From assembly GCF_000471905.2 (NCBI RefSeq), contig NW_006500337.1, positions 3,109,289-3,173,288 on the forward strand: 64,000 nucleotides of DNA, written 5' to 3'. The position numbers and the translations under genes are program-made. The DNA comes from Amborella trichopoda. Lineage: Eukaryota; Streptophyta; Magnoliopsida; Amborellales; Amborellaceae. Positions 32,131 to 45,232 of this stretch are shown here, piece after piece. How positions within the stretch are numbered: position 1 is the first letter of the stretch; each line of letters opens with the position of its first letter. A model generated the notes under the pieces. The model made no database searches, had not been told where the DNA came from, and worked only from the letters and a program-made list of their open reading frames with translations.

Positions 32131-33232
32131 TATAAAAGGCACACTATTTTTAGAGCTTAAAATTCATTTCTTTTAGATCATAATTCTTTTAGATCATAAT
32201 TGTTGAGATCGGAGATCAGTTTGGTTCTTTTGGGCCCAAAACAACAATATCAAACGAGATTTGTGCCTTAGCCCTGGAAAGTAGACGCCCTATGTAGCTA
32301 TATTAACGAGCCAACCAAGTTCTGGCTTGGGTCTTGGCCCAAAACAATGCAGTGTAGCCCCAGGCCCAGCTCGGCCCAAAATTTTAGTTTGTGGCCTGGT
32401 TGGGTCCTGCAGAAATTCATGACAACGAGGCCCGTGCTCGGCTCAGGCCAAAGAAACCAGGCCAGGCTAGATCGAGCCTTACATAAATATGGGAGAAAAT
32501 ATATCTAGTATAGGAATTACATACTTTAATAATTTTGGAGCCAGGCAATTGGTAGATCAGGACCACCCCACGATGTCGGCCCTACTACGTGCAGCCCACC
32601 TGCCTTAACATGCGGCCCGAACCTAGTTCAGAATTGGGCCCGGCTCGAGACCCCGCATGCCTGCCGGCTCGCACTAGCCCTATGCTTAACTTCTCTAACA
32701 AAATTTAGGCTATGATTTGGACAGAATTCCATTGATCGAAAAGAGAATTTAAGCCATAAATTTGCTAATTTAGCTTTGCTCATTTTCAATTACGAATCAA
32801 AATCTAGGTTTGAGTGAGCTTTTTGTCATACCTTTTCTAGGTTCTGTGTGTGCACACTTATTAACTCAATTGTCGTGTCCTTTGTACAAGGTTCATAGTC
32901 CTCACGGAATCCCACGTGTGTACGATCTCAAGGTACACATTACGTGTCTCTCGTAATAAACTTTCAAGCTACAGTAGTCAACGAGAGCAGTGAACATACT
33001 GTAGGAAAACTCACATCACCTAAGCTGTCGGCATTGGACATCTGATGGCTGGGGTGACGTGCTTTTCTTGCTGAATTCAGTGCATCTTTGATAGATCGAC
33101 GGTTCTCAACAACTGATGGTTAGGCTGATCTATATATCATGCCTCTCAATTCATCAAATCAAATTGATCACAGTTGAGGGAATCAACCTTCCGTCTCTTT
33201 CAATTGTCGACGCATTGAAGACATTCTTCATA
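32131..33232. other. Intergenic, no gene seen
   Basis: From about 32220 to 32690 the sequence is rich in GGCCC/GGGCC words (GCCCAGCTCGGCCCAAAAT, GAATTGGGCCCGGCTCG), probably an old hAT-like or similar element whose ends I could not pair. From 32880 to 33230 the composition is more balanced and looks single-copy, with no open coding frame. Confidence 0.45.
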
Positions 33233-33965
<733 letters not shown>

Positions 33966-35010
33966 CCTCAAAAGACCAATGTGAATGGCAGTTTTACAAA
34001 GTGGTTACTTTTTAAAAATAGTTTCCATTTAGGTACCTATATAATTCTTCCTTTAAATTTTAAAAATGCACAAACTATCCTTATTTTAGATTCGTAACAA
34101 TTGATTATTTGACTCACTATGTCACTTGAGCCAAATGACTCAAATACCACTGTTTATTTTGCATTCTAAATATGATATGAGTTTTTTTTAAAAAAAATCA
34201 TGTCTCACGTTTGGAGCCTAGAAAAAAAAAAAAATCATTTTAACAATTTAGTCACACGAGCCAGAAGATATGATCACCGTTCTTTGTTTTGACTTTCAAA
34301 ACCAGAACAAGATTTGTTAATGACAAAATAATGTTTCGGGTTTGAAACCTAGAAAGTTCATTTGATTAGAGTAACTTTGATGGTTAAATTGCTGAAATGC
34401 TTTCACTGATCCAGCGTTCCAAACACGAAACAAAAGTACTTTGGGCATTTCCTACTAGAATAGATGGGGATGTACCTAATTGAAATGACTTCTAAAAGGT
34501 AACCAATTTCTTAGTGAATTTTATTGATTTTTTAAAATAATTTATCTTATTATTATTATAGGGTATTTAACTTTTCTCTTTGAATATCAAAGATATTCAT
34601 GGTTTACCGAGGTTGGTTCGGTGGGGCCTAAATGATTAATTTGTTTCACGAATTCGCCCTAAAAAATTCGGATTAGGTCCTATAACAATTATCCCATGAC
34701 CATATTTTCAATCCTCATCAATTACCTTGAAATAAATTTCTAACTCATAATTGAGTGATTCATACATATTTTTAGATGATATTTCCTCTTCCTCTCCATT
34801 TTTGTACACTTTATCTCCTTAACTAGATTTTCCCTCCTTAATTATCACCTATATTTCTTAAGGTTGCTAACTTATAAATGCTATAGAAAAATGACAATAA
34901 TGAAAATCATGTCGAAGATAAAGGAAGATTTGTGCTCTAGCCATATGTACAAAACGTTTTGATTCATGAAAAGTCTTCAACATTGAAAAAGATAAGAGGA
35001 AGAGTAATGT
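33966..35010. other. Intergenic, no gene seen
   Basis: AT-rich sequence with two related blocks of 60-80 bp (TCATGTCTCACGTTTGGAGC and AATGTTTCGGGTTTGAAACC contexts, each followed by CTAGAAA). No coding frame or pairing ends were identified. Confidence 0.45.
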
Positions 35011-35012
35011 TT

Positions 35013-35758
35013 GATGTGTACGGAAGCTCTAAACTCGATGGGTTAATATTTGGTAAATAAAGTGTGAGAAATAAAGCATGAAACACATATAACAATAACA
35101 CAACGATTTACGTAGTTCACCTCAAAAGGCCTACATCCACGGGCACCGCAAACATAAATCCACTATAGCAATGAAAATTACATCAAAGATTTTGGAATAA
35201 ATCTCGACAAAAAAATCCAAGTCTAGTAAACCCTTTTAAACCACTCCACGTTCTTTCTTTTTACTTCTGGCAACCATTATCGAACACCAGATAAAGACGC
35301 GAGAGCAACGAGAAATTGACTTTCTCTCTAACTAAAAGAGAACAACTCAAAATCTTTATGAGAACCGCTTATCTACGATAAACCAACCTATCACTCTTCA
35401 GGAGGCACCATCAACGTTTCTCTTCATAGTAAGCTCTCTTCTCTAATTGGAAATTGCATCTTATGCACAGAGGCACTGCCTGCCGTTATGTCTAAAGGAA
35501 CCGCCATTTCCATATGTAGATTAAAATAGGGCACACAAATTCGCTACACTTTCATCCCATATATATAAGATTAGGGGTCTATATTAAATAAGAAATATCC
35601 TATAGATCTTTTATATATTTCAAAACCAATAGACATATCCAAGAGTTCTAATCTTATTGGATTTCTATTTTCTTTAGAAAACTTATCAATGTCAATATCA
35701 ATCCCATAAAATATAGAATTTCTTTATGTTGGTGATTTTGGATAGCACCAAATCCAAC
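35013..35758 (-). mobile_element. Solo LTR candidate, copia type
   Basis: On the minus strand it starts TGTTGGATTTGGTGC at 35758. The plus-strand block TACGTAGTTCACCTCAAAAG with CCTACATCCACGGGCA (about 35111) resembles 19799-19850 in the putative copia LTR. No gag-pol sequence lies on either side. I could not find a target duplication, and the left end is approximate. Confidence 0.45.
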
Positions 35759-35759
35759 A

Positions 35760-36537
35760 CTACTAATAAACCTCGGCCATGCAATTCCATGAGTGCTTAA
35801 TTATTCAATTAAATTTTACATTGGGACCACCTTATCCATAAAAGCATGATATCATCTCACCAATCTACCTTGTTCTTTTTTTATCTTCATAAACCTATAT
35901 TGTTTTTTTAAGAGAAGTTCATTCCTCCAGGGAACCGATTATTTATGAGCTTTCCTTATTGGATTTGACTAGAGAATGAAAGCTAGAGTCTTAAAAAAAA
36001 AAAAAAAAGGGTGCATGTTTGTTAAAAGAACCTACCCTTATCATTATCCAAGGGAAGGATGAAATATAATCCTTACTACAGGATGGCGTAAAGTGACAAG
36101 GGTGTAGGTGCCTTATTGTAGTTAGCTATGAATCCAAGGAGAAAAAAAGGGGAGGGGTCCCCAAGCTTCAAACCTATGACGTTTGGGGGCCTCATAGAGG
36201 AGCCACGTAAACCGTACCTTATCTTGAAGGGGATCTTGCCCTAAAAGGGCTGGCCGATTCATTTGAGAGCCATAGGAATCATGCAGGACATGGACAAAAT
36301 AGCCAACAAATAGGCTAGATACATTGGAAGGGCCCCCATTGATGCATGTTCACATGATATATTTTGGCCCTAAAATTAATATATTATCAGGGTTTATTGT
36401 GTAGAAAAGTTGAGGACATGGAGATAAAGAGGACTGGGGGGAGTTATTAAGTGTTCCTTGAGAGGGAAAAACCATAAATGTGAACTTGACATTTGGATGG
36501 GCAAGTTCATATGCGTAGTAGGAACAAATCTTGAGTA
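35760..36537. other. Intergenic, no gene seen
   Basis: No coding pattern, no paired repeat ends. It contains a poly-A stretch near 36000 and a purine-rich GGGGAGGGGTCCCC patch near 36150. Confidence 0.4.
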
Positions 36538-36997
36538 GTGTTCGAAAAATTAAACCGGCATTGGAAATTGGCTGGTTCAACGGCTTAACTGGGCAGGTCT
36601 TGACTTGTCCAAAAAGTATTAAAAAATACAAAAAAAATCTAAAAAATATGAAAAGTATAATTAAACAAAACATATCCAAATGAAGTTGAAAATTAGTGAA
36701 AAAATGGATTTTTAAAAATCGATTGGTACCTAGGGATATTTTTTAATTCTTTTAAAAAGATAGAAAAATGTAAAAATAAGTATTTATGATCAAAACACTT
36801 TCCAATCTTTGTCAAAATGATTAAAAAAAAAAAACATTCAAAAATACATTACAAAAAAAATCCCTTATTTTTTGGGAATTTATATATAATTTTGAATTTT
36901 TTATAAAAACCTAACATGACCACCAAAACCGGATTGGCTAGTACCTGGTTTCGTGATTTGACCGACCATTTCCGAGTTGGACCAGCCGAGTTTCAGA
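36538..36997 (+). mobile_element. M6 family MITE-like element
   Basis: The left end GTTCGAAAAATTAAACCGG is loosely complementary to the right end CCGAGTTTCAGAACATTAAA. The interior AGATAGAAAAATGTAAAAAT and TCTTTGTCAAAATGATT matches 5340-5430. Same orientation as the copy at 5090. Confidence 0.6.
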
Positions 36998-37024
36998 ACA
37001 TTAAATGTGAGTGATACCCAAAAG

Positions 37025-38045
37025 AGAGAGAGAGAGAGCATATACATGGATCCTTTTGCACACAAACCATTAGAATGTTTTGTGTATGCACATGCGCGTG
37101 TGTGAAAGAAAGTATCTATTAATTTTTATGAATTATTGTGTGTGTGCGCGGGTGTATGTGAGAAGTAGGAGAGATCCAAAGATAGTATACATAGATTGGT
37201 TTGCACAAACTATTCGTATGTGTTTGTGTGTGCATATGTCTGTGAGAGGGTGAAGAGAAGGAGAGTACGAGAGTGTTGTAGATCCATTTGCACAAACCGC
37301 TAGAATTTTGTTTTGATATAGTCACAAGGGAATGGTTTCTATACTTTCCCTACAGAATAAAAGATCTATGTTTCTCCTATCATCCAGCCATTCAATTTCG
37401 ATCAAGAGAGCCACCCACCGTTTGATCTTAGATCTGTCGTCTCAAAGTTTTTTTTTTTTAGTTTTTTAATACAAATTTTATGAAAATGAAATTTGCTAAG
37501 TACCATCTTCTCATTGGGGCCCACCTATAAAAATATTAAAAATAATTTTTCTATAAAATTCAATGACCAAAATACCCCTTGAACATTTCAAGGGTTTTTT
37601 GTCATTTTATTTTATTAGAAATATATTTTTTTATATTTTTCGCTGGTTCGAGTTTAATAGAGGATTGGACCTCCAAGATTTGGTGTTAAAATAAATTATA
37701 GAAAAAATTTAAAAATAAAATAGTGTAGAGGCGTGACATTGTGATTGGGACAATCTTAGCCCTCCATTCAAAATGAACAGTTGGATAAAAAGAAGTATAT
37801 AAGTTTTATGTTGTATGTGAAGCATAAAAAGCTTGCCCTATAAACAAAATAATTATTGGTAAAAAAATGTTGCGTGCATATAAGCATGTAAGCACACATG
37901 TGTGAGAGAGCGTGGCATACACATGTTCCCATTTGCACAAACTTAAATATTGTTGCGTGAAAGCAGGCGCATGCATATATGTATATGTATGTGTGATGAG
38001 ATAGAGAGTGTGTGTATGTTTTCACATTCAATGCATGGATCCAAT
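37025..38045. repeat. Degenerate minisatellite (TTTGCACAAAC unit) split by an M4 element
   Basis: Units share a GAGAGAGA stretch, GATCC, TTTGCACAAAC, a TAGAATG-like word and TGTGTGTGCATATG. They centre near 37052, 37198, 37284 and, after the M4 insertion at 37330-37842, near 37927. Unit length varies from about 85 to 145 bp. The TG-rich parts read as short histidine-rich frames on the minus strand and are not genes. Confidence 0.6.
37330..37842 (+). mobile_element. M4 family element inserted in the minisatellite
   Basis: It begins GGGAATGGTTTCTATACTTT and ends GTGAAGCATAAAAAGCTTGCC. GTTTGATCTTAGATCTGTCG, AAAATACCCCTTGAAC and GTGACATTGTGATTGGG match the copy at 963-1474 in order and orientation. 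Confidence 0.7.
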
Positions 38046-40815
38046 GGCAAAGACATCAAATTAGGTGAATATCCAAGTTTGTCAAGGCACAAGAAAGAAA
38101 GAGAGCGATCATGTGGAAGTTTTGATGCGATAGATGAGAGGGATTTGTTGTATATCATAAGATTATTTATTATTGGTAAGTCACAATCTCTCTTAGCCAC
38201 TAAATGCAAAATCTGACAAATTGAAGTGTGTCACGACATTAAAAAAAAATTATTTTGAACCTTGTGTCCAATCAATGCCACATCCCCTACTTAGTTTTTT
38301 TGTTTAACAATCAATAATAATTGTGACCATTATATAACAAAAAAAAAAATCTTACTACGAATATTTCTCACTCCCAAAGGAAGAGAGAGAGAGAGGAAGT
38401 TTAGTTGTGAAAGAATGGTGATATTGAAAAAAAAAAAGCCTAAGAAAGAAACAATGCAATACACATGGCATGACATGAAAGACATACAGCAAAGCAAACA
38501 ATTTAATAGGTTTGAAAATGCCTTGCTCAGTCCTTTTTGAAAATGAGGGTGAAGCATGAGCAACAAAAACTTATCCATAAAAATATCTCAATGATTTTAA
38601 TGCCTTGGGTATCTATTCCGATGGAATGAGTCTAGGTTCTTGGAACAAATTCGTGGCCCAACCTACTTTAACTGTCGGAAATTCATATCATTTCTTAACT
38701 CGGTTGAGAAAGGGAACAAATACTTTGAATGAATGACTATTCAATTCAAAGAAGAATATGAATTGTCCTTTGAAATTTTGATTAAGAATCTCGTGACACA
38801 CGAGTAAGGAACACATGATACATCATATTATTCTGGAAGGTGTAATAAAAGTAATTGTGAAATGATTGCGATGTTTTACATATTTAATCAGAGCTTTGAC
38901 AGTAATGATTTATAATTGATATGATCTTTGTTGACTTTAAACCGATGGAAAAAGACCCTGATGATGATGATGATGATGTTGTTGGCTCTAGGGTCCTATA
39001 AACCAAGATTAGAGTGTGATGAGAGCCTTTAAACCGCATTATCCATGGTGAAAATACGTGAATAGTGGTTCACCATAGTCAAAATTTGAGAGGTCTGCTT
39101 AACTGCGGCCAAAGTTCGAAAGTTCTAGAAACAGTGTTCCAAGAATCGAGTCGGGCCATGCACACTCACTATTGGCCTGAGGCGAGTTGCTCTGGAGTCG
39201 AGCCCAGTACAATCTATGCCAGTGAAAAACACAAAACAAATGGAGAAAAATCTGAAAAATCGACAGAGTATTGCACATGAAAAGTTTCTCAAAAAATATA
39301 TTTAATGGCCCCAAAAAATATAGGGTATGGAAAATCATGTTTTCTCTCAAAGAACAATGGCATATTTACATTCATTAATCAACCAAATCAATATGTGGTT
39401 ATTAAAGAGGGTTGATTCACAATCAAATGGGACCAAGTTTCAATAGATTTAGGCAAAAAAATGGGGAAAAATCGATTAGGGTTTCTTCTGAAAAATGGTT
39501 CTACTAGAACTGAGATTTTTCGAGCAAAATATCTTGATATCTAGCCTTTTATCCAACAAATAAGTGTAGAGATATTGTAGAGGTTGAATCAAGAACAAAT
39601 CGCGCCAAGTTCCAAAAGAATAAAACAAAAAATGAGAGAGAAATCGATTTTTAGGCGGTTTAGTTCAAAATACAATTATTTTTTCACCAAAAAAGCGGTA
39701 AATAAATACCCAATCACTAGTTTTGATCCAAATCAATCGAAGATATGAAGAAAAGAGAATGATATGGGCCTAGTAGTAAGAATTTGATCAATTTGTAACA
39801 ACTTTTTTGACTATATAGTTCATTCAATTTTTTATATTTTGATCACCATGATCCATGTGATCCATATTGGATTAGTTTGGAGCTTGTCGTTAAGTGAAAC
39901 ATCAAATTTGACCCCTTTTATGTTTTATCACCGGTTGGGTACTTAATTCGGGTCTGAATTCCATCAAATATGCAAAGTTTTTATTCAAGCTGTAATTTTG
40001 ATCTGTTTAGACCAAACATAACTTCTTCCATGAAGTGAAGCCTTCCCGAAATTTGACCATGGTTAGGACTTGTTATGCTCCTTTTGAATTTCAGTTAAGC
40101 ATGTAACCCGCTAATCTTAGGACTTCAGTTTTCTGATTTCCTCCTGTGCTCACTGAATAGAATCGGTCTTTTTGATTTCCTCCCGTGAAATTGTGTTCAC
40201 TGAATGGAATCGGTCTTCCTGAATGGGATCGTTTCAAGGACTGATTCCGCTCTAAGTGTTTGATATGTGGGCAATGGACCCCAAATCAACACACCGAAAT
40301 GGGTCCTTGGTACCGGCCACCATGTACTCAAAGGACATGCATGCTCATATCCACTACCACGATCTACGAACCATGGCCTTGAAGACTTGCACATGTTCAG
40401 CAACCTTTCATGCCTCCTCCATCTTCAACGTGCAGTATATCTTCGTTGCCAAGGTTTTAATGGTAAGAGAAGGTGTGCAAACTCTTTTTATTGGTGGTGA
40501 TGGATCATTTGTCTATATAAAACACTCACATTCAAGAACAAACGAATAGTTCAAAGTGGCAAGTAGTAGGTTCCTTGTGGAGGTCTTTTGCCTCTCCCGC
40601 TAAGCATATTGATGCTGAGAAAAAAAAATAAATTTATTATTAGGTTTTTTTAGTTTATCTTTCAACTCAATAATAGGAGGTGAACACGGATAATTAAGTA
40701 AGCATATGCGTGAATTGATATTGATCAATTCGTTCGTTAATTTAGGAGTATAAATAGGTAAAGTTAAATAAAGGAGGTTTATCTCTTCAACAATAAGGCA
40801 ACGTTCCCCTTTCAG
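38046..40815. other. Intergenic, no certain gene
   Basis: The stretch contains a short ATG microsatellite near 38970 and a partial duplication at about 40130-40235 (CACTGAATAGAATCGGTCT repeated with small changes). A more GC-balanced patch at about 40250-40480 has overlapping open frames of 97 and 77 codons. I do not recognise either product, and both may be chance. Confidence 0.4.
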
Positions 40816-40819
40816 GGCA

Positions 40820-41110
40820 TTCCGCCTCTAGGGGAGGCTTCGGATAAAACGTGGGCTATCTATGGAGAGGCCTATAGAGAGGTTTCGGATAAAACGTGTG
40901 TTATCTAACCAATTTTTTTAGCATGCATAGGGATGAGAGAAAATAGATTAAGAGATACTTCACATAAAACGTGGGCTATCTACAAGGAGGCTTCGAATAC
41001 AACGTGTGTTATCTAACCAATTTTTTAACACGCATAGGATAAGAGAGAAATTTTTTTGGTACGGATAGGGATCAGAAAGAAAATAGGTTAAGAGAAAAAA
41101 ATAGAGAGGA
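40820..41110. repeat. Imperfect tandem repeat around GGATAAAACGTGGGCTATCT
   Basis: The words CTTCGGATAAAACGTG and GGCTATCT or TGTTATCTAACCAATTTTTT occur four times in alternating forms at about 40848, 40884, 40961 and 40988. The larger unit (about 110-130 bp) ends GCATAGGGATGAGAGAAA and is present twice, with traces of a third copy. Confidence 0.7.
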
Positions 41111-41374
41111 GAGATAAAATAGGTAAGTGTTTACCATTTTTTTTTAGTTTATTTAAGGGAGATTTCCCATATTAGTGAATAAGTTCAATAGAATTTGGTC
41201 TCAAGATTGTTTTTGTGGTGGATTTCCTCTCAGACCTTTGAAGAGATGTATATTTTCTCAATCTTTTCTTTTTTCTATTGTTACTATTCTCGTTGCATCA
41301 CATATGCATCCACTATTCTTGATTAGCATTAGTCCGAGGCTTTAAAGGGGGAGTGGAAATGTGGTGGAGCACAA

Positions 41375-41868
41375 TGTTTGATTGCTCAGTCCGAGTTCCG
41401 AGTACTTGGGCTGCTCGGTCCGAGTTCCGAGAACTTGGGCTCGCCACCCTGGTGAGCCTGAGTTTCCGAGTTGCGTGTCCCAATAGGGTATATAAAAAAA
41501 ATCCAAAAAAACAAGAAAAAATCTTTTAAAAAAAGAAATTTATTTGTGATATGTTTTTTTATGTTTCTATCACTTTGGCAAAAATTGAAAGTATTTTGGC
41601 ATGATTTTATTTTGATATTTTTCAATCTTGTTTAAGTTATTTAAAAAATTACCCCCGATCACAATTTAATTTTTTAAGATCTATTACTACTTTTAAAACC
41701 TCATTTTGATATATTTTGCTCAATCTTACTTGGAACATATATTTCATCTTTTTGTATTTTTTTGTATTTTTATTTTTTTTAATAATTTTTTTGCTACCAC
41801 AGCACTCGGTCCTACTCGGACATGGGCCGAGTTCTCGCCCTGAATAGTTGTTTTGAACGCCGGTGGAG
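41375..41868 (-). mobile_element. M6 family MITE-like element
   Basis: Inverted relative to the copies at 5090 and 36538. In complement it reads AGATTGAAAAATATCAAAAT and TTTGCCAAAGTGATAGAAAC. The ends carry CCGAGTTCCGAG words, and the left part has an internal duplication of GCTCGGTCCGAGTTCCGAG with one change. Confidence 0.6.
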
Positions 41869-42914
41869 CGCATATCCTATCTTTCTCTTGACCAATTTAA
41901 CTTTGACATAAAAGGCTGAAACTCTTGGAAGTAATGACTCTCAAGAACTTTGGAAAAAAGTAAAACATTAGAGCAATGGGCAGCCAAAAAGAACACTTCA
42001 ACCCTAATTTGAGCTCTGACCAGGTATTGATTTCAAAAATTCGATCAATGAGAGTTGCCTTGGATTACACCAAAAACCCAAGTCACGCTCTTCTCAATTC
42101 TTCTTCAAAAAAAAGCTAGCAATAATACCACAATCTTTTAAAAGAAAGTATATATTGAGATCATTTACTTTTGGTACAAGGTGATCACAAATAATCTTCA
42201 CCATTGAATGTGAAATTGCATTTATTTTATTGACTAAGCTCAAAGTTTAAAACAAATTTTTTCGAACTTTGTGACACATTCAAGCTATCATATTTCACAT
42301 CTTTATACCAAAGGTAAATGGTCTCATTGTATATATTCCCAGATTTTAATCCATTGTAATTTAAAATGAGAGCTAAACCATTGTCATTAGTTGCCATAAT
42401 ACCGCAATCTTTCAATCCAAAAAGAACTCATTTCTAATCCAAAGAGGATTCATACAACATTTGCTAATATTACTAGAATTCATAATATTTCTAGAATTAA
42501 AAAATCTTTCCAAAAGATTTATCTATTTTCTAAAGTGTAATCCTTATTCTAAAATATTTCTTATCAGCTTTTTAAATCTGAATAAAGAAATGGAAAGATA
42601 AGAATTCAAAAATATATGAGATGCCCAAGCCCTTCAGAATTTGAACTATAAAACAAAAACAAACAAAAAAACCAAAGAAAAAAGATTTAGTGTCACCTGG
42701 GACCCCAGGCCAGTGGGCTGTGATGCACATTAATCACATGCTCACATATGTGCCAAATGGGTTGCAAAACCATATATTTAGAAAAAAAAAAAAGAGTTTT
42801 GTGAGTCAGCAGACTCACTAGCCCGCACAATCACAAATGTCCATTTTTAAGATGAACATCCACAACCAAAAATTCTTATCCAATGGATAGGAAAATATTA
42901 TAATAAAAAAAATT
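41869..42914. other. Intergenic with an M3 MITE
   Basis: About 42150-42345 is an M3 foldback: TTGAGATCATTTACTTTTGG at one end and CCAAAGGTAAATGGTCTCAT at the other. The rest is AT-rich and holds no recognisable gene. Confidence 0.5.
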
Positions 42915-43197
42915 TGTTAAAAATTATATAAACCATATATTGAGTTTCTTATCTTGTATATTATAAGATATTAAAGTTTCCTATATTGTTGTTTTTATTT
43001 TATAGGATTACTATTGTAATGGGATTTGTTTCTTAAAAGTCATGAGTTGTAACTCTATATATCTCTAGTAAAGAAGAATAATCTTTATAAATGAGATACT
43101 AGTTTACCCTCCGTAGATGTAGGCACCATTGCTGAACCACGTGTATGTCTTGTTGATCTTTCTTTTTCATCATTATTTTTTTATTGCAAATTCTACA
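42915..43197 (+). mobile_element. 5' LTR of the copia element
   Basis: It starts TGTTAAAAATTATATAAACC and ends TTGCAAATTCTACA. It aligns with 55045-55319 over CTTATCTTGTATA, AGTTTCCTATATTG, GAGTTGTAACTCTATATATC and GTAGGCACCATT. The following TTGTATCGTAGT may be a decayed primer binding site. It contains a TAACTCTATATATCTCT stretch that may include the promoter. Confidence 0.85.
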
Positions 43198-43719
43198 TTG
43201 TATCGTAGTAAGACGATTGATCGCTAACGATCTATTGCCAGCCAATCATAAGTTCTGACCATAAGTTTGAACGGCAGCTGTTCAAATATTTTTTCCCTTG
43301 TTACACACCTTATATTCTCATTTTCTTGTGGCGCGCCATATTTCCTCTTGATGAGGGTTTTAACGAGAAGCACTATTATTCTTCCAAGATTTTAATGGGG
43401 CCACTCATTAAAGCAACATATTGTTTGCACGCAGCAAAAGGTGTAACAGAGTTTTGCACGAGGCAAAGAGAAACATTAAGACAATTTTTTTTCCATTTTG
43501 GAATTTCTTTCTCACGGACGCTCCACAATCTCTCTAGCAAATCTTGCACGCATACGTGATTCTTAACACCCACAGGCCGTTAGATGTATATTGGTGACTT
43601 CTAAAGAAAAAAACAACAATGTTCTTCGGGATCTTTGGTTGGTAGTGGCATCTTTTATTCTTTGTCTTCTCTTTTGCTACTAATCAGGTCAGTTTTTTGG
43701 TTTTTTTTATTCCTTCACA

Positions 43720-44855
43720 ATGGCAGATTCAGAAAATCAATTCAGCATGAAACTTATTATTGTTCATTTGAATAGATTTAATTATATTGCTTGGTCGAAA
43801 GCTGTTTGTCGTTCTCTCTTTGGAAAATCTAAACTTTGATATATAACTAAGAAGAAAATCATGAATATTGATTTCAAAACCTCTAAAGAAAGTGTTGAGA
43901 AATTTTCCCTGATTGCTAATAGTGAGAAATATGAAACAAAAAAGCCTCAAAATAGTGGTGGTGGTAGAGACCCTAATAATTATCGCAATGGAAGAAGGGA
44001 TGCTCTAATGACTTCATGTGACACTTTTTCTTGGATAATAGACTCAAGGGTCATAGATCATATGACTGGTAATTGTCAATATCTATCTAACCTCAAAATA
44101 AACATTGTGTCTATTACTAATGGTTCTTCAATTCCAGTCCATAGTGTTGGTAAGACCCATTTTTTCTCTAAGTCACAAAACTCTAAAGTTCTTTTTATTC
44201 TATTATTTTCCTCTAACTTGATGTATGTTAGTAAAATTACTCATAACATAAATTGCAATAATTTTTTTTTCTCTCAACGCTGTGACTTTAAAAGACCGGG
44301 CAACGAGGAGGAAGATTGGTAAAAGAAGACTGCCTCATGGGCTATATTTATTCAATCAAGAGAATAAGGCTTTGTTTGTCAGTCAAGATAATTATGATAT
44401 TAGTAAATTGTGGCATTGGAGATTTAGACACCCCTCAGATAAAGTTTTAAAAATTTTGATGTCATTTTTATCTTTGAACTCTCATTCTTATGAAATCTGT
44501 AAATTCTCAAAACAAACAAGACTTCATTTTCAGTCTTCTATTCATGTTTCAAATAAACATTTTTATTTGATACATTCTGACGTTTGGGGATTAGCCCCAA
44601 TTGATTCTTATGCCGGATTTATATGTTTTGTTACTTTTATCGATGATTGTTCTCATTCTACTTGGGTATATTTATTGAAATAAAAAACAAAAAGTTTTCC
44701 TTGTGTTCAAAGAATTTTTCAAACTAACTTCCACTCAATACAATGGGAATATTAGAATTTTGTGGGCTGATAATGGCACAGAGTATGTGAACAAAACTTT
44801 TTTTGAGCATTTATTGAATCTTGGTATTATACACCAAACATCATATGTTGACACA
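43720..44855 (+). pseudogene. copia gag, protease and integrase N-terminal part
   Basis: From ATG at 43720 the gag start is recognisable (LNRFNYIAWSKAVCRSLFGK), then a stop and a large internal loss. A protease-like segment follows at about 44030-44150 with WIIDSRVIDHMTG, where the usual active-site Asp-Ser/Thr-Gly is altered. The pre-integrase and integrase zinc-binding region is at 44400-44580, and the integrase catalytic core runs to 44855. The core has SDVWG with its first aspartate, FIDDCSHSTWVYLL and WADNGTEYVN with the second. The frame stops at the gypsy insertion point and continues at 52785. There is a frameshift near 44690. Confidence 0.85.
44851..44855 (+). repeat. Target site duplication, left copy (ACACA)
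   Basis: ACACA directly precedes the gypsy 5' LTR and is repeated exactly at 52780-52784 after its 3' LTR. The copia integrase reading frame is continuous if the insert and one copy of the duplication are disregarded, which independently confirms both boundaries. Confidence 0.9.
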
Positions 44856-45195
44856 TGTGATGACCTAAAACTTTTAGAACAAAAAATAAAAAATAAAAAA
44901 AGAAAATAATAATAATAATAATAATATTAATGGTGTTAACAAAAATAAATACAAAATAAATAAATAAAATAATAATTATATATTAGTAATGATAATAATA
45001 ATAATAATAATTTTATACCGTTAAGATATTGCTACTTTTATATTAACAATAAATAAAACGATATTATTGTTAATATACTTGAGGGTTCAATTTTATTTGG
45101 GTGGACCTTAGGTCCACTATCTTAAAACTTTATGTTAACACTCCTCTTATCTCGTGCATAAAACACCTTGCATCTGAGGTGTTCCTATTTTATTC

Positions 45196-45232
<37 letters not shown>

